Notes under the pieces: model-generated
Seen by the model: only the letters and a program-made list of their open reading frames with translations
Told to the model about the DNA's origin: nothing
The model's database searches: none
Assembly: GCF_000235405.2 (NCBI RefSeq)
Contig: NC_017095.1
Coordinates: 831,501-895,500, forward strand
Source of the DNA: Fervidobacterium pennivorans DSM 9078
GTDB taxonomy: Bacteria > Thermotogota > Thermotogae > Thermotogales > Fervidobacteriaceae
Length of the DNA: 64,000 nucleotides
Direction: 5' to 3'
Shown: positions 18,338 to 27,530 of the stretch, piece after piece
Position numbering within the stretch: position 1 is the first letter of the stretch
How the letters are laid out: each line of letters begins with the position of its first letter
Position numbers and translations under genes: made by a program

Positions 18338-18838
18338 ATGGAAGGTAAAACCATGCAAACAAAACTGAAAGTCCACGAAGGAATTTACGACGGAAGCGGT
18401 TTGAAATTTGCCATCATTGTTCCAAGGTTCAACAGCACAGTAACAGAACGACTCCTTGAGGGTGCGATAGATTGTTTGACAAGACATAATGTCAGGGAAG
18501 AAGACATCTCAATTATACGCGTCCCGGGAAGTATGGAAGTTATATTTGCGCTTAATTATTTGGTTAACTTCCAATCTAATAGCTTCGATGCTATCATTGT
18601 ACTAGGAGCTGTCATACAAGGTGAAACATACCACTTCAACATCGTTGCAAATGAGATAGGAAAAGCCGTCGCACATTTTAATTCAATATCAAAAATTCCT
18701 ATAACTTTCGGTGTTCTAACCACAGAGACTGTAGAACAAGCACTGAATAGAGCAGGAATTAAGAGCGGTAACAAAGGATTTGAAGCTGCCATGGCAGCAT
18801 TGGAAATGGCTAATTTGAAAAGAATGCTAGGCAGTTAA
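18338..18838 (+). CDS. ribH: 6,7-dimethyl-8-ribityllumazine synthase
   Basis: This 166-residue protein condenses the RibA/D and RibB products to the lumazine. Signatures are FAIIVPRFNSTVTERLLEGA, RVPGSMEVIFAL, and the segment LGAVIQGETYHFNIVANEIGK... broken at GETYHF, which holds the catalytic histidine. PITFGVLTTET follows. ATG 18338 stands 9 bp after AAGGGGG. It is the last gene of the FMN-controlled operon. Confidence 0.95.
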   Translation: MEGKTMQTKLKVHEGIYDGSGLKFAIIVPRFNSTVTERLLEGAIDCLTRHNVREEDISIIRVPGSMEVIFALNYLVNFQSNSFDAIIVLGAVIQGETYHFNIVANEIGKAVAHFNSISKIPITFGVLTTETVEQALNRAGIKSGNKGFEAAMAALEMANLKRMLGS

Positions 18839-18938
18839 AAAGTCTCTGTGATAAAATTAGACATGATATGTTCGAACTTCATTAAATTTAAAGGTTAATC
18901 AATCCCTTGTGTAAATAAGCGAGAGGAGGTGCTCAGGC

Positions 18939-19691
18939 ATGGAGGATATTACTATCAAAGCCTTAGGACTCACAAAAAAATTCGGTGATTTTACTGCTGT
19001 GGATAATGTGAACTTAGAGGTTAAACGTGGTGAAATATTTGGATTTCTTGGGCCAAACGGTGCAGGAAAGACGACCACCATAAGGATGCTAACGGGGGTC
19101 TTGAAACCAACAAGCGGAAAGGTAGAAATTCTTGGACTTGATATGAAAGACCACGAAACAGAGATAAAAAGAAGAATCGGTGTGGTTCCAGATGAACCTA
19201 AAATATATGAACATCTAAAAGGCTACGAATTCTTAGATTTTATCATCGCAATTTACAGATTGAACAAGCAGGAATTAAAACATCGCATTGAAGAATTATG
19301 TAATGCCTTTGGAGTGGATTATCTCTCCAAATTCGTGGGTGAGATGTCTCACGGAATGAAACAAAAACTTATGCTCATATCCGTACTCATGAGGAAACCC
19401 GAAGTTCTTTTCTTAGATGAACCAACTGTTGGACTTGATGCAAGAAGCGCAAAGATATTGAAGGAATTACTCCGAAAATATGCAGATGAAGGAACAACAA
19501 TATTCATGACGACTCATATACTTGAGATAGCAGAAAAGATGTGCGACCGCGTTGCTATAATAAATAATGGACAGATTATCGTTGAAAGTTACATTGCTGA
19601 ATTGAAAGAGAAACACGGAAAGTCACTTGAAGATATATTCCTTTCACTCACAGCAACCGAAGACATTAGAGACATTGTAGAAAGCCTGTAA
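18939..19691 (+). CDS. ABC transporter ATP-binding protein (ABC-2 exporter type)
   Basis: This 250-residue ATPase has Walker A GPNGAGKTT near residue 36, the signature MSHGMKQKL near 140, Walker B VLFLDEPT near 160 and the H-loop THILE. It belongs to the CcmA/DRR-like group that pairs with ABC-2 membrane proteins; the next gene is such a partner. The start is ATG 18939 behind GAGAGGAGG. An extended -10 (TGATAAAAT at 18849-18857) is the likely promoter. The substrate is unknown. Confidence 0.9.
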   Translation: MEDITIKALGLTKKFGDFTAVDNVNLEVKRGEIFGFLGPNGAGKTTTIRMLTGVLKPTSGKVEILGLDMKDHETEIKRRIGVVPDEPKIYEHLKGYEFLDFIIAIYRLNKQELKHRIEELCNAFGVDYLSKFVGEMSHGMKQKLMLISVLMRKPEVLFLDEPTVGLDARSAKILKELLRKYADEGTTIFMTTHILEIAEKMCDRVAIINNGQIIVESYIAELKEKHGKSLEDIFLSLTATEDIRDIVESL

Positions 19692-19736
19692 CTACACATT
19701 GAAAACGTACAACTCCAAGGAACGGGGGATAAAACT

Positions 19737-21281
19737 ATGCGAGAACTTAGAATTCTATTCAAGTATCTTGGGCTTTCTTTAAATCTGCAGAATACGGCAA
19801 AAACTAAACGAAAGAAGATTACAAGTTCAAAGGAACCAAATTACGCCTTGCGATACATCTTGCTTATGTTTAGTTCAATCCTTCCTATGGCTGTATTTTT
19901 GACGATTTCCAATTACAATATATACAAGCTTTTAGCACACTATCCAGACGTTGCTAAGTCATTCTTTATCTCCTCAATGTCCATATTCTCACTCTTTTAC
20001 GTTGTAGGATTTATTGGAACAGGTATGCATGCCTTCTCAAGAAGTGACGAAATGGAACTCCTTCTTACAATGCCAATAAGCCGGAGTGTGCTTACCGTAT
20101 ATAACTTAATCGTAACCCTAGCTAATCAATTTTTTACGCTTGGTTTTTTTGTAGCTTCTGTCCTTGGATTTTTACTGGCGGTTAGGACTAACATCTTTGG
20201 TTTCATTCTTCGAACTTTACTCCACATTGCTTTCTTGACATCGCTCTCAGCACTTCTTGCGGTAGTGAGTGGAGGAATCAGTTCAAAACGGTTTGTTAGA
20301 AGGTTAAATGCGGTAATTCTTCTTCTACTTGTTGCTGTTTATCTATTCTTCGTTCAGATTCAAGATGTGAATGTTGAACAACTCGGTGAAAACGCGCGGT
20401 TTGTAAAATTTGTGGCTTTTACTACGTCAAAATATAACCCATTTAATTGGTCTTATTCAGATGACCGTTTGTTATTAATATCCGTAATCATCTTAACAGG
20501 TGCTTTTCTGTATTCATTTTGGTACTTTGCAGAGCGCGTGGTTTATGAAAACACACACGCCAAGAAAGAAAAAAACAAACCGAACGAAGTTATCGTCAAC
20601 CAAAGAACATACGCCTCAAAGTTTGGAGGTTTCTTGTGGAAAGATTTGAAACTCCTTTCACGTAGCGAACAATTTGTATTCCTCATATTTTACCCTGCCG
20701 TCTTTTCCTTTTTCATGCTTTTTGCAGGTGGTTCTTCAATGAATGCTGCTATTCCATTTTTAGCCATTGCTTCTCTTTACTGCGCTATCGAGGCAGGGTT
20801 ATTGACCAGGAACGATTTCGAGTACAGAGAAATATTACGGACACTTCCAGTAACCACACAAACGATAATAACTCCAAAACTAGCAATACCAATCATCTTA
20901 AATGAAAGTTTGTTGATTATAGTGGCTGTTATCTCTTACATTTTCGGAAAGTTTGAAAAAAATAGTCTGTTCCTATTCCCTTTGTCAATTGCAATTTTTG
21001 GGTTAAGTGCACTGATAGGTTCATACTACAGTATTGTTGACCCAGGTAAGACCAAAAACAATCCGTTTTCTTTGAAAGCAACATTCATAATAGAGGGTAT
21101 TGTGTTGGGATTATCTTTCGGTCTGCCTATAACGTTGACCATAATTTTGGCAAAACCTAGTCTAACCACTTGGAAATTCTACGCTGTTTGGCTAACGTTC
21201 ATCGGTTCTCTAATTGCGTTGATTATTCTAATGATGATTTACTATCGGAAATTAAAACATGTGTTAACACAAAAAGATTAA
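19737..21281 (+). CDS. ABC-2 type permease, about 12 membrane segments
   Basis: This 514-residue protein has hydrophobic segments spread along its length and a basic N-terminal cytoplasmic stretch. A loop near residue 100 holds FSRSDEMELLLTMPISR, typical of ABC-2 permeases of the large bacterial exporter group. A second DFEYREILRTLPVT segment near residue 360 suggests an internal duplication of the same unit. It follows the ATPase by 45 bp and shares its operon, ending at the terminator at 21295. Substrate unknown. Confidence 0.82.
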   Translation: MRELRILFKYLGLSLNLQNTAKTKRKKITSSKEPNYALRYILLMFSSILPMAVFLTISNYNIYKLLAHYPDVAKSFFISSMSIFSLFYVVGFIGTGMHAFSRSDEMELLLTMPISRSVLTVYNLIVTLANQFFTLGFFVASVLGFLLAVRTNIFGFILRTLLHIAFLTSLSALLAVVSGGISSKRFVRRLNAVILLLLVAVYLFFVQIQDVNVEQLGENARFVKFVAFTTSKYNPFNWSYSDDRLLLISVIILTGAFLYSFWYFAERVVYENTHAKKEKNKPNEVIVNQRTYASKFGGFLWKDLKLLSRSEQFVFLIFYPAVFSFFMLFAGGSSMNAAIPFLAIASLYCAIEAGLLTRNDFEYREILRTLPVTTQTIITPKLAIPIILNESLLIIVAVISYIFGKFEKNSLFLFPLSIAIFGLSALIGSYYSIVDPGKTKNNPFSLKATFIIEGIVLGLSFGLPITLTIILAKPSLTTWKFYAVWLTFIGSLIALIILMMIYYRKLKHVLTQKD

Positions 21282-21294
21282 AGAGAAACAAATC

Positions 21295-21326
21295 AACCCC
21301 GACTCATTGGAGTCGGGGTTGTTTTT
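21295..21326. terminator. Intrinsic terminator between convergent genes
   Basis: An 11-bp perfect stem, AACCCCGACTC with GAGTCGGGGTT around an ATTG loop, followed by GTTTTTGTTT. It serves the ABC operon on the plus strand and may also serve the lipoprotein gene on the minus strand. Confidence 0.88.
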
Positions 21327-21353
21327 GTTTGGCATCTTCGATTCTTTGTTACC

Positions 21354-22295
21354 TTACTCGCTAGTTGAGTATCTCAAATGAAGTTCTGTATTTGCTGTTG
21401 TTTTCCCGTGTTCAAACGTTGTTTCAGTAGCCTTCCGTCCTGTTACGGAATAATTTTCACCATCCCATTCCCATGTGACGTTATCCCATACGACAACTGT
21501 GTACGTTCCAGCTGGATGTTTTCCAAGCCAGAAGTAAGCATCATCTCGTGGCCTTCTCATTTTTAGCACCGTTGGTGTAGCTGTTGTGTCTGTTCCTTCA
21601 AATAAACCGATAAGCAGCGGAATAGTTGGTGTTGCATCGTCAATCAGTATGTCTCCATAAATCGCCCACAACTTCTTCAATTCTCCACGCCAGCGATACG
21701 CGACTCTTGGAACGAGCATGTAGCCTTCCGAATCTGTCTTAATAATACTTCTTGTCCAGTCTATGGCAAGGACTATCTGTGACTCTTCTGTTTTTACTTG
21801 CCAGTTGAGATTTGGAATAACTACTCTGGCTTTGTCAGATGGAATTGTTACAGCATAGTTTGAACCGTTTATTGTTACTGTTGCTTGTGTTACCTCAAAA
21901 GCCAACGCAACTATAACCGCACCATTTGGAATATCGAATGTCAGCCAAGTTGCTTCATCAATTAAGTTCACAAGGTCCACTTCTTTGTCAACAGCAGTTG
22001 GTGTAGCCCACTTCCCAGCGCCAGGCCCTGTTGAGTATTTATACGAAAACTTTGAAATTTTGACATACAAGTGTTCAATATCTTTTATCCAAGGAGCTTC
22101 TGTTCTTTGATTTAAACCTTGCAAGTCAGCAGAGGAATATTCTTGTGGTTTCACGGAGTCTCCACTACCGTCAACACCAGCTGCAAGAACAACAGATACG
22201 GTTGATTTTGTTGGTCCAAACAAGTTTAGTTGACTGCAGCTGAAAAGTACCAACACCAAAACGCTCAACCCAAATACCAAGAATACCTTTTTCAT
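21354..22295 (-). CDS. DUF4382-type lipoprotein
   Basis: This 313-residue protein has a lipoprotein signal peptide ending in the lipobox LFSC (Cys near residue 20), so it should sit on the cell surface or in the periplasm. Residues about 65-215 fit the DUF4382 pattern: a valine-rich first strand, IKDIEHLYVKISKF, a VDLVNL segment, VTIPSDKARVVIPN and GYMLVPRVAYRW. The C-terminal 90 residues form a separate beta-rich part. Function unknown. GGGAGGTGG stands before ATG 22295, but 16 bp further upstream the DNA is interrupted by the IS element. Confidence 0.8.
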   Translation of the reverse strand: MKKVFLVFGLSVLVLVLFSCSQLNLFGPTKSTVSVVLAAGVDGSGDSVKPQEYSSADLQGLNQRTEAPWIKDIEHLYVKISKFSYKYSTGPGAGKWATPTAVDKEVDLVNLIDEATWLTFDIPNGAVIVALAFEVTQATVTINGSNYAVTIPSDKARVVIPNLNWQVKTEESQIVLAIDWTRSIIKTDSEGYMLVPRVAYRWRGELKKLWAIYGDILIDDATPTIPLLIGLFEGTDTTATPTVLKMRRPRDDAYFWLGKHPAGTYTVVVWDNVTWEWDGENYSVTGRKATETTFEHGKTTANTELHLRYSTSE

Positions 22296-22311
22296 CTTTC
22301 CACCTCCCAGA

Positions 22312-23386
22312 AAGCATTTGATAATGTTAACTAAAAGTATTGAAACTTTCCAAAAACCGCATTATCCTTATAAAGAGGGGACACCCCCCAACCAACTCTC
22401 GACAAAGGAGGTATCCCGATATGAACAACTCAACGCTCTCTTGTCCAAAATGCGGTTCCACCAGCTTATACAAAAACGGTCATGACAAATACGGTAACCA
22501 ACAATTCCTTTGCAAACTCTGCCATCATTCTTTCAAACTCTCCCATTCTCAAAAACGCAAAAACTTCCCTTTCCCTTATCCCAAATGCACTTCTTGTGGT
22601 AAATCTATGCAAATTTACAAAGTCCGTCGCTCTTTCGTTGTCTTCCGTTGTAGAGCTTGTCGTACCAAAGATAGAGTACCTTTTAACCTCCCCGAACCAG
22701 TCACCCTTATTCCTGAGAAATTTAAATATTTCCGCTTCCCTATCTTTTTCGTCTTAAAGGCTTTTGTTTTGTATATGAAACACAATATGTCTTATCGCTC
22801 TCTTGCTCATTCTCTTAATATCAAAGTATCTCATGTCACCATATACAAATGGGTTATTAAATTGTGTACTTTATTCTCTGTACTTTTTCCAACATTTACC
22901 ATCGAAAATGTTTTCTCAGTTCATGCTGATGAAACTGTTCTTGTGTTCAAAGAACAAAAGTACTATGTTTGGCTATTAGTTGATCACGAAACTAACTTAA
23001 TTCTTTGTTGGCATGTCTCAAAGTATCGTGATATGGGACAAGTCAAAGTATTGCTCGAGAAGTTCTTTGGTAATTCAAAACCTAGAAACATTGAACTTAT
23101 TACTGATGGACTTGGTGCATATGAAAGTGCAGTAAAGCTGTTGTTCAGAAATATCAATCACGTAGTGGTACCGCTCGGTAAAAACAATCAATGTGAATCT
23201 AAGTTTTCATTGTTGAAAGACTTTTTCCGACTCAAGCGAGGGCTGAAGAATACGAAGAATTTAGCAAAATACATTCAAGGCTTTTGTGTAGTGAAGAATC
23301 TTTGGAAAACACACAATGGCAATATCAATTGCATTCTTTCACACTTACACTCTTTCATCACTACAAGTTAACACTATCAAGCATTT
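22312..23386. mobile_element. Intact IS6-like insertion sequence with 8-bp target duplication
   Basis: The element covers 22320-23378 (1059 bp) and is flanked by AAGCATTT at 22312-22319 and 23379-23386. The ends are imperfect inverted repeats: GATAATGTTAACTAAAAG on the left and GATAGTGTTAACTTGTAG read inwards from the right. The 8-bp duplication and the transposase type both fit the IS6/IS240 family. The matching repeats suggest a recent insertion. It separates the lipoprotein gene from its former upstream region. Confidence 0.92.
22421..23371 (+). CDS. IS6/IS240-like DDE transposase
   Basis: This 316-residue protein has an N-terminal zinc finger (Cys8, Cys11, Cys31, Cys34) and a second CX2C pair set near residues 56-80. 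An HTH-like region (SYRSLAHSLNIKVSHVTIYKWV) follows. The catalytic triad fits Asp170 (VHADET), Asp229 (ITDGLG) and Glu259 (NQCESK) in a D-D-E layout. The start is ATG 22421 after AAAGGAGGT; an in-frame start at 22340 has no ribosome-binding site. The frame is intact, so it may be active and could have mobilised the miniature copy at 5411-5702. Confidence 0.9.
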   Translation: MNNSTLSCPKCGSTSLYKNGHDKYGNQQFLCKLCHHSFKLSHSQKRKNFPFPYPKCTSCGKSMQIYKVRRSFVVFRCRACRTKDRVPFNLPEPVTLIPEKFKYFRFPIFFVLKAFVLYMKHNMSYRSLAHSLNIKVSHVTIYKWVIKLCTLFSVLFPTFTIENVFSVHADETVLVFKEQKYYVWLLVDHETNLILCWHVSKYRDMGQVKVLLEKFFGNSKPRNIELITDGLGAYESAVKLLFRNINHVVVPLGKNNQCESKFSLLKDFFRLKRGLKNTKNLAKYIQGFCVVKNLWKTHNGNINCILSHLHSFITTS

Positions 23387-23649
23387 AGTGAGTTTGATAA
23401 CACTTTTACGTCAATAGTTTGGCTTGGAGAATGTAAGAAATTAATACACCAACTTACATCCAAAGTCTAAAAAGAAACAAGACTATCAGTTTTCCTACCA
23501 AATATAATATCATATCTTGTGAGGCTTAAAAAAACCTTAGAAATAAGCTTTGGAATCTCTAAGGATTTCTTAAGCATTGGTGTGTAAAATGTTTTTGTCA
23601 AAGTTATATTTTCGAGAGCTACATTTTTGAAAGCTGGAGGTGAATTGTC

Positions 23650-23928
23650 ATGAGATTTCGTTGGCTTGGACCATGGTTAGGAACCGCTTGTATCGGAGGT
23701 TACAACGGAGCTTGGTTTGTGGAAACATTTTGGTGGCTAAGACCTGTCTTATCTTTTGCACTCTTTCTCATAGCTGTTTACGTGGTTTATAGACTTTTCT
23801 TTGCTAAGTCGAATGTCTTTCGAAAAAAAGATCAAGCAGTAGAAATACTCAATGAACGCTTTGCAAAAGGAGAGATAACAGAGGAAGAATACAAAAGGAT
23901 GCGAAGTACTCTCGAGGAACACAAATAA
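23650..23928 (+). CDS. Small membrane protein with C-terminal SHOCT domain
   Basis: This 92-residue protein has a tryptophan-rich N-terminus and one or two membrane segments (about residues 32-52). The C-terminal SHOCT motif reads AVEILNERFAKGEITEEEYKRM from about residue 60, split here by its KGEITEEEY core. SHOCT domains are small oligomerisation-type modules of unknown role. ATG 23650 follows GGAGGTG. The gene stands alone between the IS and the sugar operon's end. The 271 bp upstream (23379-23649) contain a 7-bp stem CCTTAGA/TCTAAGG near 23533-23566 but no clear promoter. Confidence 0.8.
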   Translation: MRFRWLGPWLGTACIGGYNGAWFVETFWWLRPVLSFALFLIAVYVVYRLFFAKSNVFRKKDQAVEILNERFAKGEITEEEYKRMRSTLEEHK

Positions 23929-24015
23929 ACTAAGAAGTCAAATAGTAGTTATACCGAACCGTTTACACCCCAGTACCCCCTTCCCCTCCCGGGAAAGTGA
24001 AAAAGCGGAAACATT

Positions 24016-24058
24016 AAAGAAGATGCCCCCATATACATAATGGGGGCGTTCTTCTTTT
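24016..24058. terminator. Bidirectional intrinsic terminator
   Basis: A long stem, AAAGAAGATGCCCCCAT with ATGGGGGCGTTCTTCTTT, flanked by A-rich and T-rich tracts on either side. It ends the SHOCT gene on the plus strand and the sugar operon on the minus strand, whose last stop codon lies at 24057. Confidence 0.9.
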
Positions 24059-25256
24059 ATTCTTTATTCGTTTGATGAAAACCTAACTTTTGCAATCCCT
24101 TTTTGATATATTTGTTTCTCATTGTGATGTCCCAAAGTAGGCCTGTCTTGTAGTTTTCTATCATGAGCAATTCTATACCTTTGTCTATACCAATGTAAAT
24201 TTTTGACACCCAATTTCTGTCTAAATTGTAAGCGTCTTTAAAACCGTAGTGACCCCATAGTTGAGGTACATGTTCGAAATAATATTTCACAGTTTCTTCA
24301 ACTATGTCTGGTGTAAAAACCACTGAGCCAATAGCACCGCAAGGTGGTATTGTGCCATCTGTTCTATGCGTCGTGTTGTTGTTAGCCGATGGTGGTGCTC
24401 CAAAATCACCTCGATAACCATCTGGAGAATCGCAGGCGGTGAGTCCCCAAGACTTTTCGTGTAAGGTTTTATAAACAGTATGCATATCTTTGCAAAATTC
24501 CCAATTTGCTAAAGTCGCAAGTGTCGAATTTTCAAACCAGTTGACGTTCTCTTTGTCAACAATATTTCGAAAATCGATCCAAGCGTGAGAATACTGATAA
24601 GTGAAGAGGGAACCAGTGTATGTGTAAATCAGCTCGTAATCTTTGTATTTTCCTTTCTTTCTTTCAAAAGAATAATACACCGAAGGATCTATAGGATACG
24701 TTGGTGAAGCGACGCCTAGAATATATATAATCAGCTGTTCAGCGTAACCATCCCAGTGACCCCAAAATCCTCTTTCAAAATTGTAGCCCATATAAATTTG
24801 GTTTACTTGTTTGTCTAAATACCACGGAAACTCCACTCTCGAATAAAGAGATTCAAACAAATCGTTTACTTCTCCACCAAAATATTCACCTACAACAAGC
24901 GCTCCCATAAGAAATAGCGCAGTGTCAATAACCGAAACTTCAGACTGCCAAGTTCTCTTCCCATCTTTCATACTTACAAAGTGGACAAAGAAACCATGCG
25001 TTTGTTCCACATTATTGAGGAATGTTTCAAGTGTTTTCACTGCTCTTTGATATCCTTCTTCTCTTGATATCCATCCATTCTCAACACCAACTGGTACCGC
25101 ACTTAGTCCGAAGCCAACAGAAGCTATACTTGCCACGTTTTTATCACCTGTATTATCAACAATCAACCCATAACCTTCTTTGGTTTCGGAAACTTCGTTC
25201 CAAAAGAAGTTGAAAGACAATCTTTCCTCTAATTCAAGAATATCTCTTACGTGCAT
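24057..25256 (-). CDS. PF10091/GH144-type glucanase without signal peptide
   Basis: This 399-residue protein belongs to the glucoamylase-like PF10091 group that includes GH144 endo-beta-1,2-glucanases. Shared motifs are WDGYAEQL near residue 165, FTYQYSHAWIDFR near 220, WGLTACDSPDGY near 268, GAPPSANNNT near 285 and YIGIDKGIELLMIENY near 358. Acidic residues in these motifs are candidate catalysts. There is no signal peptide, so it should act in the cytoplasm on imported oligosaccharides. It is the last gene of the operon and a clear paralogue of the gene just upstream. Confidence 0.78.
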   Translation of the reverse strand: MHVRDILELEERLSFNFFWNEVSETKEGYGLIVDNTGDKNVASIASVGFGLSAVPVGVENGWISREEGYQRAVKTLETFLNNVEQTHGFFVHFVSMKDGKRTWQSEVSVIDTALFLMGALVVGEYFGGEVNDLFESLYSRVEFPWYLDKQVNQIYMGYNFERGFWGHWDGYAEQLIIYILGVASPTYPIDPSVYYSFERKKGKYKDYELIYTYTGSLFTYQYSHAWIDFRNIVDKENVNWFENSTLATLANWEFCKDMHTVYKTLHEKSWGLTACDSPDGYRGDFGAPPSANNNTTHRTDGTIPPCGAIGSVVFTPDIVEETVKYYFEHVPQLWGHYGFKDAYNLDRNWVSKIYIGIDKGIELLMIENYKTGLLWDITMRNKYIKKGLQKLGFHQTNKE

Positions 25257-25288
25257 GAAATATCAACCCCTTTGAACATAATGCAAGA

Positions 25289-26551
25289 TCACTTTTTATA
25301 GATGAAACCAAGATTTTTCAAACCATTCTGAACATACGGAATGCTCATAAAGATTTTCCAAACCAGTTCGTTTTTATAATTTGCAATCATAAGCAACGTA
25401 ATCCCTTTATCTATACCAATGTAATCAGAAGCAAACCAATTAAAATCAAGGTTGAAAGAGTCTTTCAAACCGTATTTCCCTATTAGCGCCGGTAAAGTGT
25501 AATAGTTATCCAAAGCCCACAAAGCTTCTTTAGGAGTGAAAACGATGGATCCCAAAGCACCAGCCGGTGCTAAAGTCCCATCTACTTGGTGTGCTGTGTT
25601 GTTATTCCCAGATGGAGGTGCCCCTAACAATCCGTTGTATCCACTGGGCGTATCGCATGCGGTAATACCCCACCCTATTGTAAAACTCTTGAATTTATGT
25701 TTATTATCCGTGCAAAAGTTGTAGTTAGCAAGACTTGCTGCTATCGAGTTGTGAAACCAATTGATTCCAAGCTTATCATACCAATTACGAAAATCAATCC
25801 AAGCATGCGAGTATTGATACGTAAAAAGTGAACCGAACCAAGAGTGAATGAACCTTTCTCCCTTGTAACTACCGTAATTTCTTTTAAATGTGTAATACAC
25901 ATCCGATTCTATCCGATATTTTTCCACTGGTGTTCCTGCTCCCAGCACGTATAACATTAGTTGTTCTGCATAGAAATCCCAAAAACCTTCAAATCCTCTT
26001 TCCGGGGTATAAGCCATATAAAAGAAATTCTTTGTAGGATGAACCATTTTGTTCCAATTTACTCTCTCGTAGATTTGTTTAGCTTTTTCCCAGGCTTGAC
26101 CACCAAAGTATTTCCCAGCCGTTAGAACTCCGCATAACAGAATCCCTGTATCAATTGTTGAAACCTCGCTATTCCAAGCTCGCTTTCCAGTGTCCCTATC
26201 CAAGAAATGATAAAAGAAACCGTGAAAATTATCAAGTTTTAAGATTGTATCCAATGTTCCTAAAACCCTCTTAAGTCCTTCCTCCTTTGTTATCCAACCC
26301 TCTTCCACACCGATTACAACCGCAGTAAGTCCGAAGCCAGTAGAAGCTATGCTTGCTATTCCTGGACTACCAGGATATCTGTCTCGAATTAGTCCATATC
26401 CTGGGCTATTTTCGTTCGCATTTGCTTGCTCCCAAAAGTACAGGAAAGAACCTTTATATTCTTTCATAAGGTTCTCAGACAGTTGGTTAGCACCGATACT
26501 CAAAGTCAAAGCAAATAACAGAATGGAAAAAATAAAAGCTTTTCTAAACAT
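25289..26551 (-). CDS. PF10091/GH144-type glucanase, exported
   Basis: This 420-residue paralogue of the neighbouring glucanase has an N-terminal signal peptide (about residues 4-21, FIFSILLFALTLSIGA) without a lipobox cysteine, so secretion is likely. Motifs are FWDFYAEQLMLYVLGAG near residue 185, FTYQYSHAWIDFR near 240, WGITACDTPSGYNG near 290, GAPPSGNNNT near 306 and YIGIDKGITLLMIANY near 380. GH144 members cut beta-1,2-glucan chains; other linkages cannot be excluded. Its place after the permease genes suggests it generates the transported oligosaccharides outside the cell. Confidence 0.8.
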   Translation of the reverse strand: MFRKAFIFSILLFALTLSIGANQLSENLMKEYKGSFLYFWEQANANENSPGYGLIRDRYPGSPGIASIASTGFGLTAVVIGVEEGWITKEEGLKRVLGTLDTILKLDNFHGFFYHFLDRDTGKRAWNSEVSTIDTGILLCGVLTAGKYFGGQAWEKAKQIYERVNWNKMVHPTKNFFYMAYTPERGFEGFWDFYAEQLMLYVLGAGTPVEKYRIESDVYYTFKRNYGSYKGERFIHSWFGSLFTYQYSHAWIDFRNWYDKLGINWFHNSIAASLANYNFCTDNKHKFKSFTIGWGITACDTPSGYNGLLGAPPSGNNNTAHQVDGTLAPAGALGSIVFTPKEALWALDNYYTLPALIGKYGLKDSFNLDFNWFASDYIGIDKGITLLMIANYKNELVWKIFMSIPYVQNGLKNLGFIYKK

Positions 26552-26573
26552 CTTATCACCCTTCCTGCTAAAT

Positions 26574-27530
26574 TTATTCGCCGGTTATACCTGTTCGATC
26601 TATGCTCTCTACAAACCAATCTTGCGCGATGAAATAGATCAAAATTAAAGGCAAGATTGTTAAAAGCGTTCCGGCCATTATTATCGCTTCGTTTAAGGTT
26701 CGGCCCGTGGTCGTTCCAGGAACAACCAGGTAAAGTCTTCTGAACATATCTTCAAATCTTTGAAGTTGTAATGGCAGAGTTGTCCATTTTTCACCTAAGT
26801 AAAGCGCTGTGATAACTGTATCATTCCAATACCAAACCAACGAGAAAAGGAAAGAAATGAGGTAAGCCGGCATGGCAGATGGTGCAACGATTCTTGCAAA
26901 TATTCTAATTGTCGAAGCGCCATCTATCTTTGCGGCTTCTTCCAAGGATTTCGGAAACATGTTGAAAAATTGATAAAATATGACAATGAAAATCGCGCTC
27001 CTTATTCCCTGAGTAAAGGTTGCTGGTATAATCAATGACCATAGTGTCCCGAGTAGGTTCAGGTCTTTAAACATCAAAAACTGTGGAATCATAGTAACCT
27101 GGGGCGGTAAAATGAACGTTGCAACAGCGATGGCGAAAAGTATATTTTTCCCGGGGAACCTAAAACGTGAAAACCCGTATCCGACGACCGATGCAGAGAT
27201 AGTTTGCAAAAATGCGGGTATTGTTGAGATAATGATAGTTTGTATTAGTGTCTTCGCGTAATCGAGAACCTTTACAGCTTCTTTGTAGTTACCGGTGTAT
27301 AACTTCGTCGGAATCCACTTCACAAGTGGGTTCACCAAATCGGACGTATCCATGAAACTGTATGATATCATGTATATTATCGGATATACAAAGACAAAAC
27401 CGATAAGCAGTAGCATAAAGTAGACAGTGGCTATTTCGAAAGCTTTCTTAGTTCTTTTTTCAATAAAGTAGAGATCTAATCGGCTTCTCTCATCTTTTGG
27501 CTGAAGCTTCTTAAATACTCGGATTTTCAT
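26574..27530 (-). CDS. Carbohydrate ABC permease, MalG type (second pair)
   Basis: This 318-residue protein has six predicted membrane segments and the EAA loop EEAAKIDGASTIRIFARIVAP near residue 215 (core EEAAKIDGAS), which contacts the ATPase. It belongs to the CUT1 sugar permeases. The ATG at 27530 overlaps the stop of the MalF-type gene (ATGA), preceded by GGAAGGT. Together with the 27527-28393 product it would form the second channel of the locus. No ATPase gene is present; a shared MsmK-like ATPase elsewhere is expected. Confidence 0.88.
   Translation of the reverse strand: MKIRVFKKLQPKDERSRLDLYFIEKRTKKAFEIATVYFMLLLIGFVFVYPIIYMISYSFMDTSDLVNPLVKWIPTKLYTGNYKEAVKVLDYAKTLIQTIIISTIPAFLQTISASVVGYGFSRFRFPGKNILFAIAVATFILPPQVTMIPQFLMFKDLNLLGTLWSLIIPATFTQGIRSAIFIVIFYQFFNMFPKSLEEAAKIDGASTIRIFARIVAPSAMPAYLISFLFSLVWYWNDTVITALYLGEKWTTLPLQLQRFEDMFRRLYLVVPGTTTGRTLNEAIIMAGTLLTILPLILIYFIAQDWFVESIDRTGITGE

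Noticed and set aside
23387-23649. A former promoter of the lipoprotein gene beyond the IS
   Set aside because: TTGACG and several AT-rich hexamers occur on the minus strand, but none pair at 16-18 bp spacing.
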